From Phenylobacterium sp. (GTDB lineage: Bacteria > Pseudomonadota > Alphaproteobacteria > Caulobacterales > Caulobacteraceae): a DNA stretch of 64,000 nt. The notes beneath the pieces are model-generated. The model was not told the origin of the DNA, searched no databases, and was given only the letters and a program-made list of their open reading frames with translations. The DNA is taken from assembly GCF_004799515.1 (NCBI RefSeq), contig NZ_SSMX01000008.1, positions 62,001 to 126,000 on the forward strand, read 5' to 3'. Both the position numbers and the translations under genes were made by a program. Shown here piece by piece: positions 50,065 to 59,606 of this stretch; the stretch's first letter is position 1, and each line of letters opens with the position of its first letter.

Positions 50065-50577
50065 GTGGACATCACGCAACTCATCCTCGACGACCACCAC
50101 GAGCAACGCCGATTGTTCGCGATCATCGATCAGATCGGCGATGACGACGTGAAGAGCTTGGCCGCGGTCTGGGGGCGCTTGTCGACCTTCTTGGAGGTGC
50201 ATGCCAAGGCAGAGGAAGACCTCTTCTACCCCGCGCTTTTGAAGGTTGGCGAAGGCGCCGGCGGGAAGGTTAGCGCGGCGTCAGAGACTAAGGACGCCAT
50301 CAAGGACCACAACGAAATCCGCGATGCCGTCGCGGCGGTCGCCGACCATCGGGTCGGCACGGCGGCCTGGCGCAACGCGGTTGCCGACGCCAACGAAGCG
50401 AACGGCGATCACATGGCCGAAGAAGAGCGCGAAGGCCTCACCGATTTCCGGCGCCAAGCGACGCTCAAGGTCCGTCACGACCTTGCCGTGCGCTTTGCTT
50501 CGTTCGAGGCGGAGCATGTCACCGGGGTGAAGCCAATCGACAAGGACCCCAAAACCTACGTCATGGAGAACGGCTGA
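50065..50577 (+). CDS. Hemerythrin HHE-domain protein
   Basis: Metal-ligand motifs of a di-iron hemerythrin are visible: LILDDHHEQRRLF near the start, HAKAEEDLFYPAL at about 52, a further KDHNEIRDAV and GDHMAEEEREGL. The fold should be a four-helix bundle binding oxygen, nitric oxide or iron. A GTG at 50065 starts it, 15 bases after the small membrane gene. Such proteins are common members of general-stress regulons, in keeping with the EcfG-type gene upstream. Confidence 0.88.
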   Translation: MDITQLILDDHHEQRRLFAIIDQIGDDDVKSLAAVWGRLSTFLEVHAKAEEDLFYPALLKVGEGAGGKVSAASETKDAIKDHNEIRDAVAAVADHRVGTAAWRNAVADANEANGDHMAEEEREGLTDFRRQATLKVRHDLAVRFASFEAEHVTGVKPIDKDPKTYVMENG

Positions 50578-50942
50578 CAAGACTGCTACGCGGCTTCGTT
50601 TGGCCGCCAATGCGAAGCGTCGATCGAGGTTTCCCTCCGTCGGCATTCCACTTGGCAAGGGGCCCAGAGGCATGATGCCCGCCTAAGAGTTTCGGGCTAG
50701 GGGACGCGCTCGAAGAGTCCGCAAATGCCTGCATCGGGCACCCTTTGATGCTCCAACTGGACGCGAGCGCGCTTTGCGGGAGTGGAGGCCGGGCCACCGG
50801 AATGGCCTGCAAGTCGCCCCATACCTAGTGCAATCGCTCAGCGGGGTCCTGTCGCGCGATAGGCCAACTCTGCCGTTGACGTCACAAGTTGGTGCACGTC
50901 CTCTTGCTCGCTGCGACGCGTCGCCAATGGCGTGAGGACTGT
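50578..50942. other. Intergenic region before the hybrid kinase
   Basis: No gene, terminator or clear promoter was recognised in these 365 bases. The hybrid-kinase reading frame is open back to 50889, so the first codons could lie slightly upstream of the start chosen here. Confidence 0.4.
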
Positions 50943-53900
50943 TTGAAACCTAAGGCCTATGTACCACCGTCCGGCTGGCGCACCTCCGGCGAAGCCATGT
51001 CGCAGATGGTTCAAGCTCACCCATGGCAAGACACGCCATTGGGCGCCCGGCTCGCGTGGTCTCCCAGCCTGCAGTTGGCGGTAGACATCATCCTGGGCTC
51101 GGCCTTCCCGATGGCACTTCGCTGGGGCCCCGACTTCGTTCTCATCTATAACGATGCCTATCGGCCCATCCTCGGGGACAAGCATCCCTGGGCGCTTGGA
51201 CTTCCGGCCCGCGAAGCCTGGGCCGAGGTCTGGGACCAGATCGCGCCCCTGCACGACGCCATTGTGACGCGGCAGTCGCCCTCGATCTTCTCCGATGACA
51301 CCCTCCTAAGGATCCAGCGACGCGGCGCGCAATGGGAAGACGCTCGTTTCACCCTTGCCTACAGCCCGGTCGCTGACCCGACCGCTGCCAACGGTGTCGG
51401 CGGCGTGCTGGTCACTGCCGTGGAAATCACCGAGCGAATTGCCGCGGAGGCCGCCTTAAAGGCCAGCGAGGAACGCTACGGCTTAGCGCTGACGGCGTCC
51501 GGCGCGATCGGCACCTGGGACTGGGACATCGTCAACGACCGCGTGGTCGCCGACGCGAAGTTCGCGGAGCTTTATTCGGTCGAACCGAGCGCGGCCCGCG
51601 AGGGCCGGCCCATCGCCGATTTCGTCGCCGGCATCCACCCCGACGACCGCGACCGCGTGAACGCGGAGATTTCAGCCGCATTGGCGGCGAGGGACGACTT
51701 CGCGAGCGAATACCGGCTGCTCAAAAAAGATGGCGCGATCGTCTGGGTGTACGCACGCGGCCGCGGTCACTATGACGCGGCGGGAACCGCGATCCGCCTG
51801 CCGGGCTCGGCCGTCGACATCACGGATCGAAAAGCCACTGAAGAGGCGCTCAGCGACAGCCGCGGCTATCTCGGCGACCTTCTCCGCTCCTCCGGCGAGG
51901 CCTTTTACGCGGTCGACCGGGACGGGGCGACGACGCTCTGCAACCAGACTTTTCTGCGTCTGATGGGCTTCGAGCGGGAGGAAGACGCGATCGGGCGGCG
52001 GCTTCACGACGTGATCCATCATTCCCATCCCGACGGCTCACACTACCCAAAGTCCGAATGTCCGATCTACCAGTGTGCGGCGAACGGCACGCCGGCGCAT
52101 ATCGAAGACGAACTCTTCTTCCGGCTCGATGGGGCGGCAATCCCCGTCGAATACTGGGTAAGTCCGGTCTACCGCGACGGGATCCATCACGGCGCTATCT
52201 GCACATTCATCGACGTCACTGAGCGTCGCGCGGCCCAGGCGGAATTGGCCCGAAGCGAGGCGGAATTCCGCGCGTTTTCGCAGGCGATGCCGAACCACGT
52301 CTGGGCCTCACCCCCGGACGGCCAGCTGAACTGGTTTAACGACCGGGTTTATGAATATGGCGGCGCGGCCCCAGGCGCCCTCGACGGCTCCGGCTGGGTG
52401 GAGATGGTGCACCCCGATGACCGCGCGGAGGCCGGCGAACGCTGGGCCCAAGCCCTCTCAAGCGGCGAGGTCTATCAGGTGGAGTTTCGTCTGCGCCGCG
52501 CCGACGGGGTCTATCGATGGCATCTTGCCCGCGCGGTGCCGATCCACGGTCCGGACGGCGCGATCCAGCAATGGATCGGCACCAACACCGACATCGACGA
52601 CCAAAAGGCCGCGGCTCAGGCGCTTGCGACCCACAATGAGAGCCTCGAAAAGCGTGTGGCCGAGCGGACCGCCGAGCGGGATCGGGCCTGGCGCAATTCC
52701 CAGGATCTCCTGGCCGTCGTGAAACTCGACGGGACCCTGACCGCGGTCAATGCCGCATGGACCACCCAGCTTGGATGGCGGGCCGAGGCATTGGTCGGCC
52801 GGAATTTTGCGGACTTCGCCCATCCCGACGACGTCACGGCGACCGTGGCAGCGTTCTCCGGAATCCGGCAGACGCCGCTCGTCGACCCTTACGAATACCG
52901 GCTGCGCGGGGCGGATGGAACGTATCAGTGGTTTGGTTGGACGGCCGCCTTCGAGGCGGGCCTCGTCTATGCCAACGGCCGGAACACCACCACGGAGCGA
53001 GCGCAGGCCGAGGCGCTCTCAGCGTCTCAGGAAGCGCTCCGCCAATCGCAGAAAATGGATGCGGTCGGTCAACTCACCGGGGGGATCGCGCACGACTTCA
53101 ACAACATGCTGGCCGTGGTCGTCGGCTCGCTCGACTTGCTCAGCCGGCGGCTTGAAGCGCCGGACGCCCGGGTTCAGCGATATCTCGACGCCGCGGCCGA
53201 TGGGGCTCGGCGCGCGACCCAGCTCACGCAGCGCTTGTTGGCGTTTTCCCGCCAGCAGCCCCTGCAGCCCAAACCCATCGAGGCCAACCGCCTGGTCGCT
53301 GAGATGTCGGACCTGTTGCGGCACGCGATCGGGGCCGACGTGCGTCTCGAGACGGTCCTGGCCGGGGGCCTCTGGCGCACCCATGCCGATCCCAACCAGC
53401 TTGAGAACATCATCCTCAATCTCGCGGTCAATGCGCGCGACGCCATGCCGGACGGCGGCAGGCTGACGATCGAAACCCAGAACGCCCATTTGGACGAACG
53501 GTACGCCGCGACCCACATCGGTCTCGCGGCGGGCCAGTACGTGCTGATCGCCGTGACAGACAGCGGTTCAGGGATGCCGGCCGATGTCATCGAAAAGGCC
53601 TTCGACCCGTTCTTTACGACCAAGCCGGTCGGCAAAGGCACCGGGCTCGGCCTCAGCCAGGTCTACGGCTTCGTCAAGCAGTCCGGCGGCCACGTGAAGA
53701 TTTATTCGGAGCCCGACCAGGGCACTACCATCAAGATCTACCTGCCCCGTCTACTTGACGTCTCACTCATCGATGAGGCTCCGACGCAAGCGGTAGAGGC
53801 GCCGCACGGCGACGACCGCGAGGTGATCCTCGTGGTGGAGGATGAGCCCGGAGTGCGACAATTCACAGTCGATGCGCTGAGCGAACTTGGCTATCGCGTC

Positions 53901-54188
53901 ATTGAGGCCGACGGGGCCGCTGCGGCGCTGCGGTTGCTCGACGCCCATCCGGAAATTCTATTGGTCTTCACCGACGTCGTCATGCCGGACGTCAACGGCG
54001 CGAAGCTGGCCGACGAAGTCCGCCGCCGTCGACCGGGAATGCGCATCCTCTTCACCACCGGCTACACACGCAACGCCGTAGTCCACAACGGCGTGCTGGA
54101 TGCGGGTGTCGAAATGATCGGTAAGCCGTTCACCGTCGATGCCCTGGCGACGAAAATTCGCGCCGTCCTGGAACGGCCAGACGTCTGA
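50943..54188 (+). CDS. Multi-PAS hybrid sensor histidine kinase with receiver
   Basis: The soluble protein of about 1081 residues has a PAS-like first domain ([14 protein letters not shown] to about 170), then four PAS/PAC modules (about 175-310, 310-430, 435-565, 585-690), a HisKA domain with [11 protein letters not shown] (His near 716), a HATPase domain (about 815-935; [16 protein letters not shown]) and a receiver (about 955-1075; [12 protein letters not shown], Asp in [16 protein letters not shown]). The TTG at 50943 has GAGG five bases upstream and keeps the conserved first domain; an ATG at 50997 would cut it. It could sense light, redox or small ligands. Confidence 0.88.
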   Translation: MKPKAYVPPSGWRTSGEAMSQMVQAHPWQDTPLGARLAWSPSLQLAVDIILGSAFPMALRWGPDFVLIYNDAYRPILGDKHPWALGLPAREAWAEVWDQIAPLHDAIVTRQSPSIFSDDTLLRIQRRGAQWEDARFTLAYSPVADPTAANGVGGVLVTAVEITERIAAEAALKASEERYGLALTASGAIGTWDWDIVNDRVVADAKFAELYSVEPSAAREGRPIADFVAGIHPDDRDRVNAEISAALAARDDFASEYRLLKKDGAIVWVYARGRGHYDAAGTAIRLPGSAVDITDRKATEEALSDSRGYLGDLLRSSGEAFYAVDRDGATTLCNQTFLRLMGFEREEDAIGRRLHDVIHHSHPDGSHYPKSECPIYQCAANGTPAHIEDELFFRLDGAAIPVEYWVSPVYRDGIHHGAICTFIDVTERRAAQAELARSEAEFRAFSQAMPNHVWASPPDGQLNWFNDRVYEYGGAAPGALDGSGWVEMVHPDDRAEAGERWAQALSSGEVYQVEFRLRRADGVYRWHLARAVPIHGPDGAIQQWIGTNTDIDDQKAAAQALATHNESLEKRVAERTAERDRAWRNSQDLLAVVKLDGTLTAVNAAWTTQLGWRAEALVGRNFADFAHPDDVTATVAAFSGIRQTPLVDPYEYRLRGADGTYQWFGWTAAFEAGLVYANGRNTTTERAQAEALSASQEALRQSQKMDAVGQLTGGIAHDFNNMLAVVVGSLDLLSRRLEAPDARVQRYLDAAADGARRATQLTQRLLAFSRQQPLQPKPIEANRLVAEMSDLLRHAIGADVRLETVLAGGLWRTHADPNQLENIILNLAVNARDAMPDGGRLTIETQNAHLDERYAATHIGLAAGQYVLIAVTDSGSGMPADVIEKAFDPFFTTKPVGKGTGLGLSQVYGFVKQSGGHVKIYSEPDQGTTIKIYLPRLLDVSLIDEAPTQAVEAPHGDDREVILVVEDEPGVRQFTVDALSELGYRVIEADGAAAALRLLDAHPEILLVFTDVVMPDVNGAKLADEVRRRRPGMRILFTTGYTRNAVVHNGVLDAGVEMIGKPFTVDALATKIRAVLERPDV

Positions 54189-54304
54189 CCCGTCGTAGCG
54201 GCTCTGGATGGCTTGGCCGTGCAACGTCCCGCACCGCCCTGCGTTGAAACAAGGTCCAGCTTGCTTCGCCCGCCGGACGATCTTGATTTTTGACAGGTGA
54301 CACC

Positions 54305-54595
54305 ATGACCGACGAACGGATTGAAGGCGTGCTGCGCGAGGGCGTTGGCCATGTGCAGGACGCCGTGGGCGGCCTGACCGGCGACGCCAAGACCCAGGCG
54401 AAGGGCAAGCTCAATCAGGCCGCCGGCGCAATGCAGGACACCTACGGCCAGCTTTCGAACGCGGTGACGGACAATCTCGAAGATGCGTTCGACGAGATTC
54501 AGAGCTTCGTGAAGGCCAGACCCTTCGCGGCGGTCGGCATCGGCGTCGGCCTTGGCCTCCTGGCCGGATTGATCGTCGCGCGTAGCCGCGACTAG
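54305..54595 (+). CDS. CsbD-like/DUF883 stress protein
   Basis: The N-terminal half (DERIEGVLREGVGHVQDAVGG, then GDAKTQAKGKLNQAAGAMQD) is CsbD-like, hydrophilic and helical. The C-terminal half (AFDEIQSFVKARPFAAVGIG with a membrane helix GLGLLAGLIVA and end RSRD) is like DUF883/ElaB ribosome- or membrane-associated proteins. The ATG at 54305 is natural. Such proteins are typical targets of alphaproteobacterial general stress regulation. Confidence 0.8.
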   Translation: MTDERIEGVLREGVGHVQDAVGGLTGDAKTQAKGKLNQAAGAMQDTYGQLSNAVTDNLEDAFDEIQSFVKARPFAAVGIGVGLGLLAGLIVARSRD

Positions 54596-54950
54596 CCGTT
54601 GCGTCCGCCCCCCCAGGCATTCGCGGAGTCGCCACTGTCCCCATTGCGTAGGGCCTTTTTGGGCTACTCCAAAGAAGGGGTCGCCATAGTCAAACTCGTA
54701 CGGGTAGCGGTCATTGTGCCCGCTCTAAGCGGTTGCACCGAACGTGCACACATGACTCGAAGCAGATCTTCGGAGCGTCCGCGATTGGCGGATCAACCGT
54801 GATCTGCGCTAGCGGCTCTTCAACGCTTCGCTCATTGACGTCTAGGATGCGAACGAAGTCGTGGGCATCCTCAGTCTTCGCGATTTCCGCGCGCGGCGGC
54901 GCACGGCCGGCGCCTAGGGATTCGCTCTGTGTCGAACCAGGCGTCCGGTC
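54596..54950. other. Intergenic region with no clear gene
   Basis: The minus-strand frame following the receiver remnant stays open here (from 54951 down to about 54718) but contains no recognisable domain. No terminator with a T-run or tRNA was found. The region probably holds decayed sequence. Confidence 0.35.
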
Positions 54951-55152
54951 TCACCGCGGCGGCGCATCCAGGACCTCACAAAACATCATCGCCAAGTCGA
55001 TAACAGCGAAGGGTTTGGGCAGGGTATCAACCCTTGGATCGAGCACGCTGCGTGAGACTTGGAACGTGGACCGTTGACCCGAGCTTTCTCAAGGCCTCGC
55101 TGCTCACGAGCTGCATGGCGTCGTCGTCTTCGAGCACCAGGATGACTTCGCT
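54951..55152 (-). pseudogene. Receiver-domain remnant with internal loss
   Basis: From 55152 leftward the frame reads SEVILVLEDDDAMQLVSSEAL, the start of a receiver with its acidic pocket. About 100 bases later, in another frame, LPKPFAVIDLAMMFCEVLDA appears, the end of a receiver with its Lys-Pro-Phe, stopping at 54951-54953. The central part with the phosphoacceptor Asp is missing and the two ends are out of frame. It lies just downstream of the HWE kinase gene on the same strand, so it may once have been that kinase's partner. Confidence 0.6.
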
Positions 55153-55195
55153 CTGAAAAGTGACTTCTGTTCAGCAAAGGCAGACTTGAAAGGGC

Positions 55196-56191
55196 CTACG
55201 CGCCCAGGCGGCTTGCCGCCATCGTGAGGGTGATCACCACGCCCTCCTTCAGCCAGTCGACAGAAGCGGCGCCCCCAAGATCGGCCATTCCCCGTCGCAA
55301 CAGGCTGCTGCCGAAACCTTCAAGCGTTCCGGGCTCGGGCACCTCAGGTCCGCCGCGCTCGGTCCATACGACGGCGACCCTCTCGCCCGGCGAGTCACAC
55401 GAGACGTCGAGCGTCCCGGTCGGCGTGGACAGCGCCCCATATTTCACCGAGTTGGTGGCGAGCTCGTGGAGCACCATGGACAGAGTGGTCGCCGACCCCT
55501 CGCCAACCGCCATTCGGGGCACGGAAACGCGAATGCGCCCGCTGAAGGCCCCCATGTCGTCGTAAGGCGCGAGCAGCACCGAGAGCAGGTCACCAAGCAG
55601 CGCGCCATGTTCGACCTTCCCGGGAACGGGCCGAACGAGGTCGTGCGCTCTGCCGAGCGCCGCCAGCCTGTGGGTCAAATCCTTAGCCATGTCGGCGGCG
55701 CTGGTGGCTGACCGGGAGGTGATCGCCGTCAGCGCGGTGGCGATCGTCAGCAGGTTCTTCACGCGATGGCTCATTTCGCCGGCCAGCAATTCGTTGCCTT
55801 CTTCGGCTTGCTTGCGGCCAGTCACGTCGAGGAACACCCCAAACATCACCCGGCCGAGGATATCGGCATCGTTCCCCTGGCCACGGGCGGACACCCAGCG
55901 AACGTCACGGCCCACCATGATCCGGAAGTCGATCTCGTAGGGCCCGGAGATTGCCCGCGTCGCGGAGAACGCCGCCCGAACCCGATCGCGGTCAGCCGGG
56001 TGGATGTGCGATGAGAGGTCCTCGAACGAAACCTTCTCATCCCCAGCCACGCCCCAAAGTCTGAAGCCGTGTTCGTCCATCGAGAACTTGTCGGTGTCGA
56101 CATTCCACGACCACAGCGCGACACCGGCAGCGTCAATGGCGAGCCGGAGGTGCTTGGGACCCCACAGCGACTTTTTCGATTTCGGCGGCAA
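55196..56191 (-). CDS. PAS-containing HWE-family histidine kinase
   Basis: Residues about 12-130 form a PAS_3-type sensor (LAIDAAGVALWSWNVDTDKF, and WVSARGQGNDADI). The HWE phosphoacceptor domain follows with EMSHRVKNLLTIATAL (His near 146), then the ATPase with VLHELATNSVKYGAL and the W-x-E element VVWTERGGPEV, diagnostic of HWE kinases. The protein is soluble. Its start is a TTG at 56191 with no earlier ATG. A decayed receiver gene lies 43 bases downstream; PAS-HWE kinases often respond to light or stress. Confidence 0.88.
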   Translation of the reverse strand: MPPKSKKSLWGPKHLRLAIDAAGVALWSWNVDTDKFSMDEHGFRLWGVAGDEKVSFEDLSSHIHPADRDRVRAAFSATRAISGPYEIDFRIMVGRDVRWVSARGQGNDADILGRVMFGVFLDVTGRKQAEEGNELLAGEMSHRVKNLLTIATALTAITSRSATSAADMAKDLTHRLAALGRAHDLVRPVPGKVEHGALLGDLLSVLLAPYDDMGAFSGRIRVSVPRMAVGEGSATTLSMVLHELATNSVKYGALSTPTGTLDVSCDSPGERVAVVWTERGGPEVPEPGTLEGFGSSLLRRGMADLGGAASVDWLKEGVVITLTMAASRLGA

Positions 56192-56333
56192 ACCAGGCTC
56201 CTGTGCCCGTGCTCGTCGCCGGACAGCGCCGCCACGATGGGCGGCTATGCTACAACGCCCATCTCGAAGGCATGGGCCCGGATGATGTTAGCTTTTCGCG
56301 AACGCGCGCCATACCGGCAGTGGGTCTCGGCGC

Positions 56334-56711
56334 CTACGGGTTATTCAGCACGTCGCCCATCGTCTCGGCGAGGGCCTGAATTTCATAGGGTCTCGCCAGC
56401 ACTCGGCTAATGACGCCCTGCACCGCGGGTTCAATGTATCGCGCCTGGTCTTCCGCCGGATCGCCGGACAGCGTTCCGCGCGTCACCACCGGGGTCGCGC
56501 CGCGCGCCAGGATCGCGACGCCATTCCACGTCCGCTGGCCGCGCCAGACGGCGCCGTAGCCCGCGGCTTCCAGGGCCATGATCGGGAAGGCCCGATCCTC
56601 GCATTTCAGCTCCCGCAGGCAGACGACGTCGGGCCGAACCTCCTCCAGCCAGGCGAGCAAATTCGCAAGCCGCTTGTTGACGTTGCTGATGTTGAAGGTG
56701 GCGATACGCAC
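56334..56711 (-). pseudogene. Exonuclease III N-terminal fragment fused to a receiver C-terminal end
   Basis: Starting at GTG 56711, the product begins VRIATFNISNVNKRLANLLAWL and continues with PDVVCLRELKCED and AVWRGQRTWNGVAILARG, unmistakably the N-terminal 100 residues of exodeoxyribonuclease III (xthA type, normally about 260). After ARYIEPAVQGVI the match ends and the last 22 residues (VLARPYEIQALAETMGDVLN) resemble the end of a receiver domain. The catalytic C-terminal half is lost. This is a deletion fusion of two unrelated genes; nuclease activity is not expected. Confidence 0.75.
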
Positions 56712-56791
56712 ACTGCAGGATAGGCGTTCAAGCGCCTGACGTTGCACGACGAATTTGCGGAACGATTGTCCGCCGCCGCGCTTAACCCCGC

Positions 56792-57160
56792 ATGATCCAG
56801 CCCGCCAAGCCGATCGTGCTCATCGTCGAGGACGAAACCCTCATTCGCATGCTGGCGGTGGATGCCTTTCTCGAGGAAGGTTTTGACGTCTTGGAGGCGG
56901 AACACGCCGCAGAAGCGCTGCAGGTTCACGCCGACGCAGCGGAAATCCATGTGCTGTTCACTGACGTCAACATGCCCGGCGCGTTGAACGGCATCGACCT
57001 TGCCGAGCGCCTGAAGGCGGCGGCGCCCACCCGGCATCTCATCATCACCTCAGCGTTGCCAATCCTGCGCCCCGTCGACCACCTGCCGGCCACCTTCGTG
57101 TCGAAGCCCTACGACGCTGGGGTGGTCTCCCGGACAGCCCGGGCTTTCCTGGCGGCCTAG
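56792..57160 (+). CDS. Single-domain response regulator (receiver only)
   Basis: This is a complete receiver of 122 residues: IVLIVEDETLIRMLA, phosphoacceptor in VLFTDVNMPGALNGIDLAERL, Ser in LIITSALP and Lys in FVSKPYDA. No output domain is present. It is most like the receiver at 45295-45663. The ATG at 56792 starts close to the divergent exonuclease/receiver chimera, whose terminal segment may derive from a similar gene. Its kinase partner is unknown, but the HWE kinase at 55196-56191 is near. Confidence 0.85.
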   Translation: MIQPAKPIVLIVEDETLIRMLAVDAFLEEGFDVLEAEHAAEALQVHADAAEIHVLFTDVNMPGALNGIDLAERLKAAAPTRHLIITSALPILRPVDHLPATFVSKPYDAGVVSRTARAFLAA

Positions 57161-57288
57161 GCACCTCGCCCAACAGACATTTCTACGCTCGAACTCCAGC
57201 CATAAGTGCTCGCGGGCACAGACGGCCGGGCCCTGACCGTGCGACCCTGATCGGAGATCGCGCCTACCGCGCCCCACCGGATATCAGG

Positions 57289-57717
57289 ATGACCGGCCGT
57301 CCATTACCTATCGGACCAGCGTTGCATGTCCTGCACGTCGACGATCACGCCATCAATCGTCGCCTCGTGCGCGAGATCCTCGGCTGCTTTGGCCACGAGG
57401 TTACCGACGTCGGTTCGGGGGACGAGGCTCTGGACCTGGCGCGGCACAGGGCCTTCGACCTCGTGCTGATGGACATCAACATGCCGGGGATGAGCGGGAT
57501 CGAAGTGGTCCGCCGGCTCTCCGCCATTCCGTGCTGGGACCGCGATACGCCGGTGATCGCCTTGACCTCAGAAGTGAGCCGCACTCTGAGCGACTACATC
57601 GCCCTGGGCTTCAGCGGATACGTGCCGAAGCCGACGACAATCGCCGAACTCATGCAGGCAGTCGATCAGTGCGTAAAGAAACACGCGGCGGGTCCGCTGG
57701 TCCGCCGCGTCGCCTGA
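57289..57717 (+). CDS. CheY-like response regulator
   Basis: The 142-residue receiver has LHVDDHAINRRLVREIL, phosphoacceptor in LVLMDINMPGMSGIEVVRRL, Thr in VIALTSEVS and Lys in GYVPKPTT. The LMDxNMPxMxG type is that of receivers belonging to hybrid kinases or phosphorelays rather than the FTDxNMPG type of its neighbour. No output domain follows. The gap to the previous receiver is 128 bases, so they may not be co-transcribed. Confidence 0.85.
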   Translation: MTGRPLPIGPALHVLHVDDHAINRRLVREILGCFGHEVTDVGSGDEALDLARHRAFDLVLMDINMPGMSGIEVVRRLSAIPCWDRDTPVIALTSEVSRTLSDYIALGFSGYVPKPTTIAELMQAVDQCVKKHAAGPLVRRVA

Positions 57718-58058
57718 TCGACAACCCAGCCCGCGAGCCTCGACACAAGGCCTCTCATCGAAAAGCATCTCTTGGCGATCGCACCGCAACAACGCGGCAG
57801 GCGCGGCTTGCCTTTCGAAGTCTCGCGTCGCGCCTCGGAGGTCACCGTCGCAGCGGCGAGGCGGAACAACGATGATCGGCGGGCCTTTAGATGCGCAGTA
57901 GCCGAACCCCGTCCCCCCAGGGGCTCCGGTCATCGCGGCGGGGCGGCCCGACTTATGGCCGCCCTGACGCGCCCGAGTGGGCCGCAGGTTTGTGGGGCGC
58001 GTGCGCCCTCGAGTTGGGGGCTTCGTTTGCTGTCTCGGGCGCGGCGACGAGCACGCTA
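57718..58058. other. Gap between convergent receiver and Crp/Fnr genes
   Basis: No gene is supported. A stretch near 58007-58033 (CTCGAGTTGGGGGCTTCGTTT) resembles the right arm and tail of the terminator at 47733-47764, but the left arm is incomplete, so a terminator is uncertain. Confidence 0.35.
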
Positions 58059-58757
58059 TCAGGCTCCAGCATCCGCCGCAGGTTGCACCGATGCGCGGCA
58101 CTCGCAGGCGCCCTTCTCCATGCCGGCCCGGTCAATGATTTCGACGGACCCGTGGGTATATTTCAGAAGCCCGCGCGTCTGAGCGTCCATGGCGATCCGC
58201 GTGACGGTCGTTCGTGAAACCCCCAGCATCACCGCCAGGAATTCCTGCTTCAAGGGCATGAGCTTCATGCCGCCAGCCAGATCCTGACATTCGAGGAGCC
58301 AGCGGTAGAACCGTGGCTTCACGGCATGCACGCCGTGGCAGGCGATCGCCTGGCGGCTTTCGGCCTGCAGCAGTTCGATCTGCTGATGCACGGCCTTGCG
58401 CATCGCAGCGCTCGCATCGAAGGCCTTGTGATAGGCCTTGGCGGACACCCGGTAAGCCTGGCCCGGCACCTGCACGATCACCCGGGTGAACATCGTGCCG
58501 CTGCCGAGCGCCTCGATGAAACCCACGCCGCCTTCGCGTCCGACGATGGACGTTTCCAGCGCCGTCCCGGACTCCAGCACCGTGATCAGGGACAGGAGGC
58601 CGAGTTCCGGCAGATAGACCCAGTCCACCGGATCTTCCATTTCGTAGAGCGTCGCGCCGGTCTTCAGATCGACCAGTTTGAGAGCTGGCTCCAACGAATC
58701 GAGGTCCGCCTTCGACAGCGAGCGAAGCAGCGCGTTGCAGGGAGCGAACGTGGCCAT
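58059..58757 (-). CDS. Crp/Fnr-family transcriptional regulator with C-terminal CxC
   Basis: The beta-roll region (about 10-120; ATLYEMEDPVDWVYLPELG) and helix-turn-helix (PLKQEFLAVMLGVSRTTVTRI) match the regulators at 18971-19684 and 19856-20560, and the C terminus has EKGACECRASV in place of ERRSCECY. The single Cys-Glu-Cys is therefore conserved across all three. The ATG at 58757 follows an AGGGTGG. It is divergent from the FixJ-like regulator at 58916. The ligand or signal is unknown. Confidence 0.85.
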   Translation of the reverse strand: MATFAPCNALLRSLSKADLDSLEPALKLVDLKTGATLYEMEDPVDWVYLPELGLLSLITVLESGTALETSIVGREGGVGFIEALGSGTMFTRVIVQVPGQAYRVSAKAYHKAFDASAAMRKAVHQQIELLQAESRQAIACHGVHAVKPRFYRWLLECQDLAGGMKLMPLKQEFLAVMLGVSRTTVTRIAMDAQTRGLLKYTHGSVEIIDRAGMEKGACECRASVQPAADAGA

Positions 58758-58915
58758 ATGCCACCCTGATCCCTACGGGGTGACACCGCAACCAATGCTT
58801 GTCTCCCCAAGCGGAGCGGTCGCACAACCTAAGATCATCCCTAAGTGCTCGCCGCGACAGAACTGATTCGTCAGCGCGTGGCAGAACAAGGTTCGTTGCC
58901 GCTGGGAACCCACGG

Positions 58916-59599
58916 ATGTCGAGCCAAAGCCTGTTGTCAGTTGAAACCTCCGCACAGGCGAACGCAGCGCCCATGCCGCCAGGCACAATGCCGGTGACGT
59001 CCAGAAAACCTGGCGTGTATGTCGTGAAGAGCGACGGCCCCGCCAAACTGGCCTTGTCGTCTCTCGTGAGGGCAGAAGGGTTCTCGCCCTGCACCTTCGA
59101 CGACGGCGCCGCGTTTCTAGCGGCCTGCGAGCTGTTGCCGCCGGGCTGCGTGATCACGGGGTATCAGACCGGTGGCATGGACGCGCTTGAGTTCCTGGGT
59201 CGACTGGGCGCGAAGCCTGTGTTCTTTCCGACCATCATCGTCGCCAACAAGGGCGAGGTCACCCAGGCCGTCGAGGCCATGAAAGCCGGGGCGGCCACCA
59301 TTCTCGAGCGACCCTACGCGGATGATCTGCTTCTCGGCGCCGTACGCTCCGCGCTCGCGATGAACGTCCCGATGGAGGCCCGCAACGCTCACCGGCTGGC
59401 GATCGCCAGCCTCACGCCCCGGGAACATGACGTGCTCTGCCAACTCCTGGACGGCAACACCAACAAGGTGTCCGCGCGCCACCTTGGCATCAGCCCGCGC
59501 ACCGTCGAGATCTACCGCGCCAGCCTGATGAAGAAGACGGGCGTCGGGAGCGTACCCGAGCTCGTGCGGTTGGCGGTCGACGCTCACGTTAAGTGCTGA
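58916..59599 (+). CDS. FixJ-like regulator with degenerate receiver
   Basis: The C-terminal 65 residues are a LuxR helix-turn-helix (ASLTPREHDVLCQLLDGNTN, then LGISPRTVEIYRASLMKK), typical of FixJ. The N-terminal 140 residues align with a FixJ receiver but lack its chemistry: the phosphoacceptor position reads VITGYQTGGMDALEFL (Gly instead of Asp), the hydroxyl position is in IIVANKGE, and the Lys is Arg (ILERPYA). It should therefore act without phosphorylation. The ATG at 58916 has GGGAA upstream; later ATGs at 58973 and 58988 exist. It is divergent from a Crp/Fnr gene. Confidence 0.8.
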   Translation: MSSQSLLSVETSAQANAAPMPPGTMPVTSRKPGVYVVKSDGPAKLALSSLVRAEGFSPCTFDDGAAFLAACELLPPGCVITGYQTGGMDALEFLGRLGAKPVFFPTIIVANKGEVTQAVEAMKAGAATILERPYADDLLLGAVRSALAMNVPMEARNAHRLAIASLTPREHDVLCQLLDGNTNKVSARHLGISPRTVEIYRASLMKKTGVGSVPELVRLAVDAHVKC

Positions 59600-59606
59600 C
59601 GTTTCG

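Noticed and set aside
58007-58035. Terminator resembling that at 47733-47764
   Set aside because: The matching left arm of the stem is incomplete, so a stable hairpin is not assured.
57772-58182. 136-codon plus-strand frame before the Crp gene end
   Set aside because: The product is Arg/Ala/Pro-rich and overlaps the 3' end of the Crp/Fnr gene antisense; no start signal stands out.
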